DNA of 32,383 bases from JANYCO01 sp031416415 (GCA_031416415.1 JANOTP010000110.1:1-32383), one strand, 5' to 3'; counted from the first letter of the stretch, positions 9,220 to 17,938 are shown. Program-made: numbers and translations. Notes: generated by a model not told the origin, from the sequence alone.

Positions 9220-10016
9220 ACTATTTAACAAAATTTACACCTGCCGAAACATTAATTTTTCTTGAAATGGATAAAGTTCCATTTCGAGAATTATTGAAAG
9301 TAACCTTTTTTGATTTATTATTAAAGAAGGTGCTTATGACAAAAAGGAAATCATATAAACCTTCCGCTAATGATCCATATGTTACTGTTAAGCATGTTTG
9401 TGCAGGGCAAAATTTAAAATTATATAAAACGCTTTCACACGAAACTATATTTTTAGATGCTTTTAAGCGAAGTAAAAACATGGAACCTTTGCTTAGGCAT
9501 TATGTGACATTAGTAAATGAAAATGCCATTAATAGGAAAATATATTTAGAGATTATAAAGGAATTACCAAATGTTAAACCTTATTTAATGCAAAGTTTTT
9601 GGCAAAGTATATTTGGTGGATTTGGTTTAACAAAGGAAGGAGAGGAGATCGCTCAACAAATAGATATAGAATTAGGTAATTTAGATAAAACATTACCAGA
9701 GTTAATAAAAAATGACAAAAGGGAAGCGTTGGCATTGATAAAAAAAGTAAATGGTAATATATTTTTTTTAGAAAATATTGATTTCAAACAACTTCACATG
9801 TTAGACATAAAAGAATTAGGAAAGACTGAAGACGAAGTGTATTTTGAGAATATTCCTAATGGTTGTTCAACTGGTTCTCAATGGGATAGTTTTGAGGGAC
9901 ATTCTCATTCCTTTGATAGCAGCTGTGGCACAAGCAACGGATCAGATAGTGGCTGCGGAAGTAGTGGCTGTGGGGGCAGCGGCTGTGGAGGAAGTGGATG
10001 TGGTGGAGGGGACTAA
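9216..10016 (+). CDS. unknown protein with Gly/Cys/Ser-rich C-terminal tail
   Basis: The 266-residue protein has a helical N-terminal part of about 210 residues with no membrane segment. From about residue 215 it has a low-complexity tail with His, Ser, Gly and Cys that ends in repeats of GCGGS. The tail resembles the C-terminal GCGG repeats of TIGR04222-type membrane proteins, which often neighbour DUF1399-like genes, but the membrane part is absent here. The regular Cys spacing suggests metal binding, disulfide linkage or peptide-like modification; none is shown. The start overlaps the preceding gene by four bases, and a hairpin terminator follows at about 10084. The C-terminal repeats also create a spurious overlapping ORF in another frame. 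Confidence 0.75.
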   Translation: MNYLTKFTPAETLIFLEMDKVPFRELLKVTFFDLLLKKVLMTKRKSYKPSANDPYVTVKHVCAGQNLKLYKTLSHETIFLDAFKRSKNMEPLLRHYVTLVNENAINRKIYLEIIKELPNVKPYLMQSFWQSIFGGFGLTKEGEEIAQQIDIELGNLDKTLPELIKNDKREALALIKKVNGNIFFLENIDFKQLHMLDIKELGKTEDEVYFENIPNGCSTGSQWDSFEGHSHSFDSSCGTSNGSDSGCGSSGCGGSGCGGSGCGGGD

Positions 10017-10083
10017 TTCTTTCATTATTTTTCGCTCTTAATATAAGCTCACCTAAGTTTGTTTACGTAAGATATAAATTTAC

Positions 10084-10124
10084 ACCTGCTGGCGCATCCT
10101 TTAGGTTTGTGCTAGCAGGTTTCA
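10084..10124 (+). terminator. terminator after the Gly/Cys-tail gene
   Basis: The arms CCTGCTGGC and GCTAGCAGG (10085-10093 and 10111-10119) pair over nine positions with one G-T, around a 17-base loop, and TTTCATTCTT follows. The gene on the other strand also ends just beyond, so the hairpin may serve both. Confidence 0.6.
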
Positions 10125-10152
10125 TTCTTCGAATTATAGCGTCTTTTAAAAT

Positions 10153-10971
10153 TTAATACAACCGTTTAGCCACTGCTGGAGTTTTTAAGTTAATCCAGAA
10201 TATATGGATAGGCTCTTTCGTTTCCCTTGTTCCATTTTTATTCGCATCGTGGCTTGCAAAAAGATACATCACATCATTTTGTGGATCATATTGTGAGCGA
10301 ATCAAAGAATAATCTGAAGGTACAAGCTGAGTTTTAATACTATTGTTTGCATCAAAATGAAAAAATCTTCTCAAATCTTTTTTATTAATGAGCGTATCTT
10401 TATTGGTATCTTCATTGTATACAGATAGTAAATAATAGTTACGATTGATCGGCTTTTTATTTAATGAATCTTGTGTAAAAGAAGGGTAATATAACGTTTT
10501 TATTAAAACAGGATTGTTAAATAGATGATTTAGCTTTTCGGTTTTTAAATCATAATGCGCAATATTTAAAAGATTGTAGCCATAGAGAATATCAATACCC
10601 GGCATATAATGTTCGACGAATTCACCTCCATCTCCTTCATACTCATAAGAACGTTTAGAATAACTATTTCCTCCCGAAGCGGTAGGTTCTTTTTTTGCTT
10701 TATAAATCGTAACCAATCTATGATCTGCAAGACCAGTAAGGATAACTGAATTAGGAGTAGTAGCAAGTTGAGTCAAAGAGCTATTGCCTTGAATAGAATT
10801 TACAAGCGAATCAGTTTCAGTTGAATCTTCATCAATAGAAACAATAATTTGCTCTTCCTTTTGTTCCCCTTTATTAGAAGAGCAAGAAAAAATAAGTACA
10901 TTAGAAAATAAAATACTTATTATAATGACTCCTTTAGAAAAAGAAAATAAGGGAATAGATTTGTAAAGCAT
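10153..10971 (-). CDS. predicted lipoprotein with EF-hand-like calcium loops
   Basis: The N-terminus carries a hydrophobic signal (about 13-29) and a lipobox ending in LIFSC, so Cys30 should be lipidated. The following SSNKGEQKEE linker is typical of exported lipoproteins. Two EF-hand-like loops are visible: DTNKDTLINKKD near residue 190, a near-canonical DxNxDxxIxxxD, and DANKNGTRETKE near 242. The body contains ILTGLADHRLVTIYKAK and probably a beta-rich fold. I recognise no enzyme family. Calcium binding is inferred from the loop pattern. The gene stands alone, convergent with the Gly/Cys cluster. Confidence 0.75.
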   Translation of the reverse strand: MLYKSIPLFSFSKGVIIISILFSNVLIFSCSSNKGEQKEEQIIVSIDEDSTETDSLVNSIQGNSSLTQLATTPNSVILTGLADHRLVTIYKAKKEPTASGGNSYSKRSYEYEGDGGEFVEHYMPGIDILYGYNLLNIAHYDLKTEKLNHLFNNPVLIKTLYYPSFTQDSLNKKPINRNYYLLSVYNEDTNKDTLINKKDLRRFFHFDANNSIKTQLVPSDYSLIRSQYDPQNDVMYLFASHDANKNGTRETKEPIHIFWINLKTPAVAKRLY

Positions 10972-11098
10972 AGCGGTATTTTTGTTTTTATATAAAATAA
11001 ATATAATTATTGTTTTAAGACGTTAGTGTAAAAGATAGTTTTATAAATAGTATATGTTTTACGCACATAATTCTCTGTATTTTATTCTTACAAAGAAT

Positions 11099-11449
11099 TT
11101 AAAATAACTTACCGAATATATTAATATTAAACCAAACTTTAAGATAAGCAATATATAAAATTGCAATACCCAATACAAAAGCAACCATCAATCCCTTAAA
11201 ACTTCCTCCTGTAACATTTTTTGCGCTTTTGACATAGCTTTCAGTAAGATATTCCAATATCTTTTCCATAAAGGTAAACATAGGATAAAATACCGCTACT
11301 ATAACACCCATACCAATGGCAGCAGAAGTATATGGGTGATGATGATTTTTTTCAAGCCCTATTAAATGAAGCACTATTTCTTTGATAATATCCGCCAATA
11401 AAATGGTGAAGATAAGAATAACATAACGCGTAAGTTTTCTTGTATTCAT
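11099..11449 (-). CDS. small integral membrane protein of unknown function
   Basis: The protein has 116 residues with three predicted membrane helices at about 9-28, 43-62 and 87-108. A His run (NHHHPY) lies in the first loop and a short amphipathic stretch, EKILEYLTESYVKSAKN, in the second. I do not recognise the family. It lies between the lipoprotein gene and the exonuclease gene, all on the minus strand. The gap of about 35 bases from the exonuclease stop allows co-transcription. Confidence 0.65.
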   Translation of the reverse strand: MNTRKLTRYVILIFTILLADIIKEIVLHLIGLEKNHHHPYTSAAIGMGVIVAVFYPMFTFMEKILEYLTESYVKSAKNVTGGSFKGLMVAFVLGIAILYIAYLKVWFNINIFGKLF

Positions 11450-11483
11450 AATTTTGTAGTTAAATGTAGCCTAATATAATAAA

Positions 11484-12875
11484 TTAAACATACACCGCAA
11501 TTGGTACTTTCATTAGTAACTTTGCTTTTTTTAGATGTGCTTCAATAATACTTTGTGAATCTTGTGTATCATAACAAGGGCGAAGATATTCTTTCATTTC
11601 CTCCATGTCTACTATAGTTTGACTGCGAGGAACATATCCGAAGCCTAAAAATCTTCCTTTTTCTACACAAATAAAGCCTTCGTCTTCGTTACTTTTTCCA
11701 GCTGTTTTTATCACAAATGTTTTTTCGTGTCGGCTGCTTAAAAAAGCTAATTTAAAATTTTCATTATAGGCATCTACGGATTGTTCTTCTCTGCATACGG
11801 AACAAAAATGTCCCGAATCTTCTAATTCATCATAACTACAATGGGCACTAGATTCAATAAGGTTGCACAACCTAAGACATAAATTATGTTTTTTTACACG
11901 CATTAAAGCGGTTGTAGTAGCATCCGAAATAGTTTTAAAAGTTAGAAATGGTTTATCTCTTTTTCCACAATGACTTATAGCTAAACGCAAGTAGCCATTT
12001 TGATCTTCGTAAGAATAATAGCCTACGTTCAACTGAAAAGATTTGTTAGTTCGATTGTATCTAGGATAATTTTTTTTGATTGCCTCGTTCTCTAGCAGCA
12101 AAGCTATTAGTTCGCTACCCGTTACTTCATAGCTAACATCGTAAATATTTGTCAAAAAATTTGTTCTACTTTTTGTATGTGTATTTCCTGAAAAATGTTC
12201 ACACACACGATCTTTTATATTTTTAGCCTTGCCTATATAAATTACTTTTCCATGATTGTCGTGAAAAAAATAAACACCAGTTTTTTCAGGCAGTGCATCA
12301 TAAGATTCTTTGGCAATATTAGGAGGGAGGGTAGTTTCTTTAGAATTTTTTTTCAAAGAATGTTTTATAAAGGTATGTTCGGGATCAATATCCAGCAACA
12401 TAGAAAAAAGTTCGGCGGTAGCTTTAGCATCTCCATTCGCTCTATGCCGATCTTGGATGACGATACCAACACTTTCACAAAGATTTCCAAGACTATAGGA
12501 ACGTAATCCTGGGAGTAATTTTCTACTAAGTCGAACGGTGCAAAGTTTTTTTCTTTTGAAATCGCCTCCTAGTTCTTCAAATTCTTTTTTGAGAAAGGAA
12601 AAATCAAAGTTGACATTATGAGCTATAAATATTGCATTCTCTGTTAGTTGAAAAATCTCTTTAGCCACTTCATAAAATTTAGGAGCATCTTCCACCATCT
12701 CATTCGTAATACCAGTGAGCATGGTGATAGAAGGAGGAATAATTCGTTCTGGATTAATTAGCGAATGAAATTCTTTTATTACTTTCTCCCCATCGTGCAG
12801 GAGCACGCAGATCTCTGTAATCTTATGATAGGTGGCACTTCCTCCTGTGGTTTCAATGTCTACAATGGCGTACAT
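11484..12875 (-). CDS. DEDDh exonuclease (DnaQ-like) fused to GIY-YIG nuclease domain
   Basis: I place the start at the ATG at 12875 (MYAIVDIETTGG), because the upstream in-frame ATG at 12908 adds eleven unlike residues before a motif that normally begins these proteins. The N-terminal 170 residues are a DEDDh 3'-5' exonuclease like DNA polymerase III epsilon: VDIETTG, HNVNFDFSFL and HRANGDAKAT supply the three Exo motifs. A GIY-YIG domain follows at about 195-275 (EKTGVYFFHDNHGKVIYIGKAKN). The C-terminal 190 residues are Cys-containing (HFCSVCREEQ) and unassigned. The architecture resembles Cho/UvrC-related proteins, so a DNA repair or nucleotide-excision role is likely; this is inference. 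Confidence 0.88.
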   Translation of the reverse strand: MYAIVDIETTGGSATYHKITEICVLLHDGEKVIKEFHSLINPERIIPPSITMLTGITNEMVEDAPKFYEVAKEIFQLTENAIFIAHNVNFDFSFLKKEFEELGGDFKRKKLCTVRLSRKLLPGLRSYSLGNLCESVGIVIQDRHRANGDAKATAELFSMLLDIDPEHTFIKHSLKKNSKETTLPPNIAKESYDALPEKTGVYFFHDNHGKVIYIGKAKNIKDRVCEHFSGNTHTKSRTNFLTNIYDVSYEVTGSELIALLLENEAIKKNYPRYNRTNKSFQLNVGYYSYEDQNGYLRLAISHCGKRDKPFLTFKTISDATTTALMRVKKHNLCLRLCNLIESSAHCSYDELEDSGHFCSVCREEQSVDAYNENFKLAFLSSRHEKTFVIKTAGKSNEDEGFICVEKGRFLGFGYVPRSQTIVDMEEMKEYLRPCYDTQDSQSIIEAHLKKAKLLMKVPIAVYV

Positions 12876-13071
12876 ACTGTATTTTGCTGTTCTAATTATA
12901 GTTAGCAATATACTAAAAATATTAGTAATTGTATTGTTTTTATGTTAACTATTTTAATGCTTTTAAATGAGATTGCTGATTTCTTATACTTATAGAGCAG
13001 CTTGATAGTTTAATTATTAAAAAGTATAAATTAAACTCTTAATTTTACACAGTGATGCTTATATCAAAACC

Positions 13072-13090
13072 ATTCTATAAGTTATAGAAT
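13072..13090. promoter_or_regulatory. 19-bp palindrome upstream of the radical SAM gene
   Basis: ATTCTATAAGTTATAGAAT is a perfect inverted repeat with 9-base arms and one central base, ending 24 bases before the TTG start. The size and symmetry fit a dimeric repressor or activator site. No regulator gene is adjacent, so the binding protein is unknown. Confidence 0.45.
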
Positions 13091-13114
13091 AGAATAAGTT
13101 TAAATTATTAACTC

Positions 13115-15316
13115 TTGAAAGATCTACTTCTAATTACCCCTCCATTTACACAGTTAAATACACCTTATCCGGCAACAGCTTATTTGAAAGGATTCCTAAA
13201 CACAAAAGGAATTTCTTCTTTTCAAATGGATTTAGGTATTGAGGTAATAGTGGAGCTTTTTTCAAAAAAAGGATTACAACAACTTTTTGAATATTCTTTT
13301 CAACGACAGACTATCGTAACTCCAAATGCTCAAAGAATCTATGCACTAAAAGATACTTATTTAAATACTATTGACGATGTTATAGCTTTTCTACAAGGTA
13401 AAAACCAGACCTTAGCGCGACAAATCTTTACGGAGAATTTTTTACCTCAAGCTTCAAGATTTGCACAAATTGACGATATGGAATGGGCATTTGGATCTAT
13501 GGGGATTCAAGATAAAGCAAAACATTTGGCAACATTATACCTAGAAGATATTTCTGATTTTATAATTGAATGTATTGATGATAATTTCGGATTTAGCCGT
13601 TATGCCGAAAGGTTAGGACGAAGCGCTAATTCTTTTGACGAATTATATTCGTTTATGGAGAAAGATTCTACCTACATTGATAACATTACCTTAAAAATTC
13701 TGGATGATAAGCTTAAAAGGGTAGAACCGAAATTGGTGTGTATCTCTGTTCCTTTTCCAGGAAATTTATACAGTGCTTTTCGTTGTGCTCAGTACATCAA
13801 ACGAAATTATCCAGAGATCAAAACTTCAATGGGCGGAGGATTTCCAAATACAGAGTTGAGATCTATTTCAGATACGCGAGTGTTTGATTTTTTTGATTAC
13901 ATAACACTCGACGATGGAGAACTACCTGTCGAATTATTAGCGTCCAATAGTTTGAATGCTACTTCAAATAATCCTGATTTTAATTCTTTTAAAAGAACAT
14001 TTTTAAGAGTACAAGGAGAAGTTATATATAATAATTCCTCTATAAGAAAAGATTACAAACAAGCTGATGTTGGTACACCAGATTATTCTGATCTGATGCT
14101 CGATGACTACATTTCAGTTATAGAGATAGCAAATCCAATGCATAGCCTTTGGAGTGATGGAAGATGGAATAAGCTTACCATGGCACATGGTTGTTATTGG
14201 GGAAAATGTACGTTCTGTGATATTTCATTGGATTATATAAAAGTATATGAACCTATTGCTGCAAAATTATTGGTAGATAGAATCGAACAGATGATTGCGC
14301 AGACAGGTGAAAAAGGTTTTCATTTTGTGGACGAGGCTGCCCCACCAGCATTGATGAGGGAGGTAGCAATAGAGATAATAAGAAGAAAATTAACTATTAC
14401 ATGGTGGACGAATATTCGTTTTGAAAAAAGTTTCACAAGCGATCTTTGTGTTTTATTGAAAGCGTCTGGTTGTATCGCTGTTTCAGGTGGATTGGAAGTT
14501 GCCTCTGATCGTTTGTTAGAACTAATTCAAAAAGGTGTAACGGTAGAGCAGGTTGCTCAAGTTACTAGAAATTTTACACAAGCAGGCCTTATGGTACATG
14601 CTTATTTGATGTATGGCTATCCGACACAAACGGTGCAAGAAACGGTGGACAGTCTTGAGATGGTGCGACAAATGTTTGAGCAAGGTATTCTACAATCTGG
14701 ATTTTGGCATCAGTTTGCGCTTACTGCGCACAGTCCAGTTGGGTTGAATCCTTCTGACTATGGTATTTTACCCGATTATAAAAAGATATCCTTTGCCAAC
14801 AACGATATTCAGTTTAAAGACAAAACAGGTATTGATCATGAGGAATTTAGTTTTGGATTAAAGAAATCACTGTTCAATTTTATGCATGGAATTTGTTTTG
14901 AATTTCCTTTACAAGATTGGTTTGAATTTAAAATTCCAAAGACAACGATTAAAAAAGATTTTATCTTAAATTGTTTAGAAACGGAAGAACATTTTATGGC
15001 TAAACCAACTTCTAAAATAATTTGGTTAGGAGGAATGCCTAGTATAAGTTCAACTACAAAATCTAAAAAAGGAGAGACTTGGGAACTTCTTCAAATGACT
15101 TTTCATACGAATATGGATACTACTCAAGTCTCCATGGAGAAAGACAAAGGCGATTGGTTTTTGTCGATTTTAAATAGATTAATAATTTGCGAGGAACTTG
15201 TTGTTAATTTTGAATTCCTAAAACAAGATTATGAAAAACAATTCGATGATTTTGAATTGTTTTGGTATTCAAAACCTATTCATACCTTGAGGGAAAGTGG
15301 ATTGTTAGTTTTGTAG
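13115..15316 (+). CDS. B12-binding-domain-like radical SAM protein
   Basis: The start is a TTG, giving MKDLLLITPPFTQLNTPYPA, the usual opening of B12-binding-type radical SAM proteins. Residues 1-270 form the cobalamin-binding-like region (VCISVPFPGN, SMGGGFPNTE) but lack the DxHxxG motif. The radical SAM core starts near 355 with MAHGCYWGKCTFCD: Cys360, Cys365 and Cys368 are spaced CX4CX2C rather than CX3CX2C. Later marks are HFVDEAAPP, SGGLEVASDRLLELIQKGVT and MYGYPTQTVQET. The last 150 residues are unassigned. It would bind a 4Fe-4S cluster and SAM; the substrate is unknown. It is a single gene with a palindrome upstream, convergent with the aminotransferase. Confidence 0.85.
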   Translation: MKDLLLITPPFTQLNTPYPATAYLKGFLNTKGISSFQMDLGIEVIVELFSKKGLQQLFEYSFQRQTIVTPNAQRIYALKDTYLNTIDDVIAFLQGKNQTLARQIFTENFLPQASRFAQIDDMEWAFGSMGIQDKAKHLATLYLEDISDFIIECIDDNFGFSRYAERLGRSANSFDELYSFMEKDSTYIDNITLKILDDKLKRVEPKLVCISVPFPGNLYSAFRCAQYIKRNYPEIKTSMGGGFPNTELRSISDTRVFDFFDYITLDDGELPVELLASNSLNATSNNPDFNSFKRTFLRVQGEVIYNNSSIRKDYKQADVGTPDYSDLMLDDYISVIEIANPMHSLWSDGRWNKLTMAHGCYWGKCTFCDISLDYIKVYEPIAAKLLVDRIEQMIAQTGEKGFHFVDEAAPPALMREVAIEIIRRKLTITWWTNIRFEKSFTSDLCVLLKASGCIAVSGGLEVASDRLLELIQKGVTVEQVAQVTRNFTQAGLMVHAYLMYGYPTQTVQETVDSLEMVRQMFEQGILQSGFWHQFALTAHSPVGLNPSDYGILPDYKKISFANNDIQFKDKTGIDHEEFSFGLKKSLFNFMHGICFEFPLQDWFEFKIPKTTIKKDFILNCLETEEHFMAKPTSKIIWLGGMPSISSTTKSKKGETWELLQMTFHTNMDTTQVSMEKDKGDWFLSILNRLIICEELVVNFEFLKQDYEKQFDDFELFWYSKPIHTLRESGLLVL

Positions 15317-15359
15317 AATTAATAATAGAAAAATTTTCAAGAAGTAATTATTAAAATAC

Positions 15360-15400
15360 CCACTATTATTAACTAATTTAAAACTAGTTAATAATAGTGG
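15360..15400. terminator. 16-bp perfect hairpin between convergent genes
   Basis: The arms 15360-15375 and 15385-15400 are perfectly complementary with a 9-base loop. It sits 44 bases after the radical SAM stop and 121 bases beyond the aminotransferase stop. T runs are loose on both sides (TTGATTTTTCTTT on plus), so it could be a bidirectional terminator or an RNA-stabilising hairpin. Confidence 0.55.
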
Positions 15401-15520
15401 TAGTGTTGATTTTTCTTTAGGTCTTGTTTTTCATGAATTCACTAAATAAAATCAGTAAGTTTTCAATACTTTGACAGACATAATATTCCCTACTTTAAAT
15501 TTCATAATAATTTTTTTTTC

Positions 15521-16729
15521 TCAAGGATTACACATCCATTTATAAAATAATTTGCCTAATCGCTTTATTCCTTCTTCTGTTTCTGCTGTTTGCGAATTTG
15601 AGAAATTTAAGCGAATGGTATTTTTACATTCTTTATTAACAAAGAAATTTTGTCCAGGTACATAAGCTACTTTTAGTAGGGATGCTTCTTCTAGCAATTG
15701 ATTAGCATTCATGTAGGATGGTAAAGTAAGCCATATAAACATTCCGCCCTCTGGATTTGTATAGTGAATCTCTTCGGGAAAATATTTTTTAATCATTTCA
15801 ATCATATAGTCTTTTTGATTTTTATATAATTGACAAATAGCATGAATATGGTTGTCCAAATCATACTCTAGCAACATCCGATAGATAATCCGTTGTGAAA
15901 GAAAATTGGAATGAAGATCACAAGCTTGTTTTGCCAAGATTAATTTTTCCATGATTTCTTTTTTTGCAACAATCCAACCCATGCGGAGTCCAGGAGCTAT
16001 TATTTTTGAAAAAGAACCTAATAAAATTGTTTGATCAGGCAGATATTTTTTTATTGGAGAAAGCGATTTTCCAGAGAATCTAATTTCTCCATAAGGATCG
16101 TCTTCAATAAAAATTGTACTACGCTGTTGAAGTAATTCCGCTACTTTTTTTCTTTTTTCTTCCGAATAAGAAATTCCCGTTGGGTTTTGGAAATTTGGAA
16201 TACCATAAAATAATTTAATATCATGCTCCCATAATAGTTCTGAAAGTTCAGCAGTATCTACTCCATCGCCTTCAAGTTTTACAGTAATAAATTCTGGTTG
16301 GTAAGCGGAGAAGGCTTGTATAGCGCCTAAATAACTAGGGGCCTCCAACAGTACTTTGTCATTTTTGTTTAAAAATATTTTACCGCAAAGATCCAAACCT
16401 TGTTGAGAGCCATTCGTAATTAGAATTTCATCGGGATGAATAGGAATTCCTTTTTCTGTATATCGATTTGCTAAGTATTCCCTCAAGGGCAAATAACCTT
16501 CTGAAACTGCATATTGCAAAACGTTTTTACTATCTTCTGTTAATACAGCTAGTGCAGCTTCCCTGATTTGTTCCGATGGAAAGGATAGAGGATTTGGAAG
16601 TCCTCCTGCAAAAGAGATTACATCCGGCTGTGACGTTACTTTTAGAATCTCCCTAATAAAGGACTTCGGGATATGATTCATTCGTTCAGCGAAAATTGTT
16701 TTGTCTGTATATTTTATAATAGTATTCAT
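15521..16729 (-). CDS. PLP-dependent aminotransferase, fold type I (LysN / 2-aminoadipate aminotransferase-like)
   Basis: This 402-residue cytoplasmic enzyme transfers an amino group between an amino acid and a 2-oxo acid. Visible marks are SFAGGLPNPLSFP (residues 39-51), TNGSQQGLDL, the NPTG motif (182-185), the PLP-contacting Asp/Tyr segment IEDDPYGE (209-216), the Schiff-base lysine in GSFSKIIAPGLRMGW (Lys242) and Arg249. There is no N-terminal GntR domain, which separates it from MocR regulators. LysN-type relatives act on aminoadipate, leucine and aromatic amino acids, so substrate cannot be fixed from motifs. It starts two bases after the transporter stop and is therefore in one operon with it. 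The operon leader, with Val/Ile/Leu-rich leader peptides, points to branched-chain amino acids, by inference. Confidence 0.9.
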   Translation of the reverse strand: MNTIIKYTDKTIFAERMNHIPKSFIREILKVTSQPDVISFAGGLPNPLSFPSEQIREAALAVLTEDSKNVLQYAVSEGYLPLREYLANRYTEKGIPIHPDEILITNGSQQGLDLCGKIFLNKNDKVLLEAPSYLGAIQAFSAYQPEFITVKLEGDGVDTAELSELLWEHDIKLFYGIPNFQNPTGISYSEEKRKKVAELLQQRSTIFIEDDPYGEIRFSGKSLSPIKKYLPDQTILLGSFSKIIAPGLRMGWIVAKKEIMEKLILAKQACDLHSNFLSQRIIYRMLLEYDLDNHIHAICQLYKNQKDYMIEMIKKYFPEEIHYTNPEGGMFIWLTLPSYMNANQLLEEASLLKVAYVPGQNFFVNKECKNTIRLNFSNSQTAETEEGIKRLGKLFYKWMCNP

Positions 16730-16731
16730 GT

Positions 16732-17676
16732 CTATATCTTTTTATAATTAAAATTAAATTTCCAATCAGGTTTCATAATAATTAGTACGACTGCAGAAAC
16801 CAGTAACGTAGCTGCGATTAACGTATGAAATCCGACTCGTTCGTTTCCAATATACCAACCTAAGAATACCGCTATTACAGGGTTTACATAGGCGTAAGTG
16901 GAAACGTTCGTAGGATTAGCATTTTTTACTATGTAACTATAAGAAGTAAATCCTAAGAGAGAGCCGAATATAATTAGATACAAAAATCCGAGAATAGAAT
17001 TAGTACTTATCTCTGAAAGTTCTAAATTTATCCATTCCCCTCTACTACTGCCGATCACAAGCATGCACGTACCAGCAGCCAGCATTTGAAATCCTGTGCT
17101 CATAAAGGAAGAAGAAGGAAGTTTTACATTTAGGGCATACACAGAACCAATCGCCCAACTTATAGATGAAATGAGTAAGGCTAGTACTGCCCATAAGTTT
17201 AGATTTTCTACTCGATTAAATGTAGAAGGACCTACTAGAACCAACATTCCTGAAATACCAAGAAAGATTCCTAACCAAACAATTGGAGTTGGTTTTTGGT
17301 TTTTGCTCTTCATCCATAAAAGCAATACCACCCAAACAGGCTCTATTGTTACAATAAGCGCCGTGATTCCAGAGGGAATATATTGTTGTGCCCATACCAC
17401 ACCACCGTTTCCTAACACAAGAAGAAGGAAACCTACAACAGCAGAATTTCTCATTTCTTGTTTTGTAGGCCATCGCTGTTTACTTATTTTAGCAAACAGA
17501 AGCATAATTGAACCTGCAATAGAAAAACGAAAGGCTGCCATTAGAAACGGAGGCATAGTTTCTAAGACATAGTGTAAGGCAAGATAGGTCGAACCCCATA
17601 AAACATAGACTGCTGCAAAGGCTAACAATAAAACTAGTTCAGTTCTTCTTATTTCTTTTGTACTTGAGGATTCCAT
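16732..17676 (-). CDS. EamA/DMT superfamily transporter
   Basis: This 314-residue inner-membrane protein has ten predicted helices in two EamA repeats (about 15-150 and 160-300). The first has the WGSTYLALHY signature at 27-36 and the EPVWVVLLL motif near 110. The second has the AYVNPVIAVFLGW motif near 262. Members of the YedA/RhaT-like branch export or exchange metabolites and amino acids. It is the first gene of an operon with the aminotransferase. Its start codon lies 31 bases after a strong intrinsic terminator in the leader, so its expression depends on antitermination. Direction of transport and substrate are unknown. Confidence 0.9.
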   Translation of the reverse strand: MESSSTKEIRRTELVLLLAFAAVYVLWGSTYLALHYVLETMPPFLMAAFRFSIAGSIMLLFAKISKQRWPTKQEMRNSAVVGFLLLVLGNGGVVWAQQYIPSGITALIVTIEPVWVVLLLWMKSKNQKPTPIVWLGIFLGISGMLVLVGPSTFNRVENLNLWAVLALLISSISWAIGSVYALNVKLPSSSFMSTGFQMLAAGTCMLVIGSSRGEWINLELSEISTNSILGFLYLIIFGSLLGFTSYSYIVKNANPTNVSTYAYVNPVIAVFLGWYIGNERVGFHTLIAATLLVSAVVLIIMKPDWKFNFNYKKI

Positions 17677-17707
17677 AATATATTATTTGTTTAATTGTGT
17701 TTTAAAT

Positions 17708-17741
17708 AAAAAAAGCCTGGATTTTATTCCAGGCTTTTTTT
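17708..17741 (-). terminator. attenuator terminator 2, directly before the transporter gene
   Basis: On the minus strand the stem GCCTGGA/TCCAGGC (17728-17734 with 17715-17721) has a 6-base loop, is flanked by A7 and followed by T7. The A and T runs extend the helix to about 14 bp. It ends 31 bases before the ATG of its own operon, which makes it an attenuator rather than an end-of-operon terminator. The loop-proximal 5' arm can instead pair with TCCAGG at 17779-17784 inside leader ORF 2. Confidence 0.85.
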
Positions 17742-17764
17742 GACATTTTTAAATGAGTACTACT

Positions 17765-17890
17765 CTATATCAATAAATCCTGGAGAAACAGCTTTGGTGC
17801 GCAGACATGCATAATGAGCACACTAGCAGATCCGGCAGGAAGTTGCTTTGCTGAGGAGAAAATAATTGAAATAGTAAGTTTATTGGACAT
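17765..17890 (-). CDS. leader ORF 2 of the tandem attenuator
   Basis: A 41-codon minus-strand ORF begins at 17890 with MSNKLTISIIF and ends at a TAG at 17765-17767. Its last 15 residues, MHVCAPKLFLQDLLI, follow SASVLI, giving a run of Val, Leu, Ile and Met codons. A ribosome finishing at the stop would cover the TCCAGG segment (17779-17784) and favour terminator 2. A ribosome stalled in the VLIMHV stretch would leave that segment free. No Shine-Dalgarno is visible, which is normal in this phylum. A shorter start at the internal ATG (17812) is possible. The size, position and shared APK motif with leader ORF 1 support a regulatory peptide; expression is not proven. Confidence 0.6.
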   Translation of the reverse strand: MSNKLTISIIFSSAKQLPAGSASVLIMHVCAPKLFLQDLLI

Positions 17891-17905
17891 TGTAGTGCTT
17901 TTAAA

Positions 17906-17938
17906 ACAAAAAAACCGAACTTTTTTGGATCCGGTTTC
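17906..17938 (-). terminator. attenuator terminator 1 with competing antiterminator
   Basis: On the minus strand AACCGGAT (17936-17929) pairs with GTTCGGTT (17920-17913) over eight positions with two G-U pairs, a loop of CCAAAAAA, and then a T tract. The same 5' arm, extended as AAACCGGATCC (17937-17927), can pair over eleven positions (one G-U) with GGATTCGGTTT (17984-17974), which lies inside leader ORF 1. The two structures are mutually exclusive. Confidence 0.75.

Noticed and set aside
9844..10041. 65-codon ORF overlapping the Gly/Cys tail
   Set aside because: It is the frame-shifted reading of the Gly/Ser/Cys repeats and gives an Ala/Val-rich artefact.
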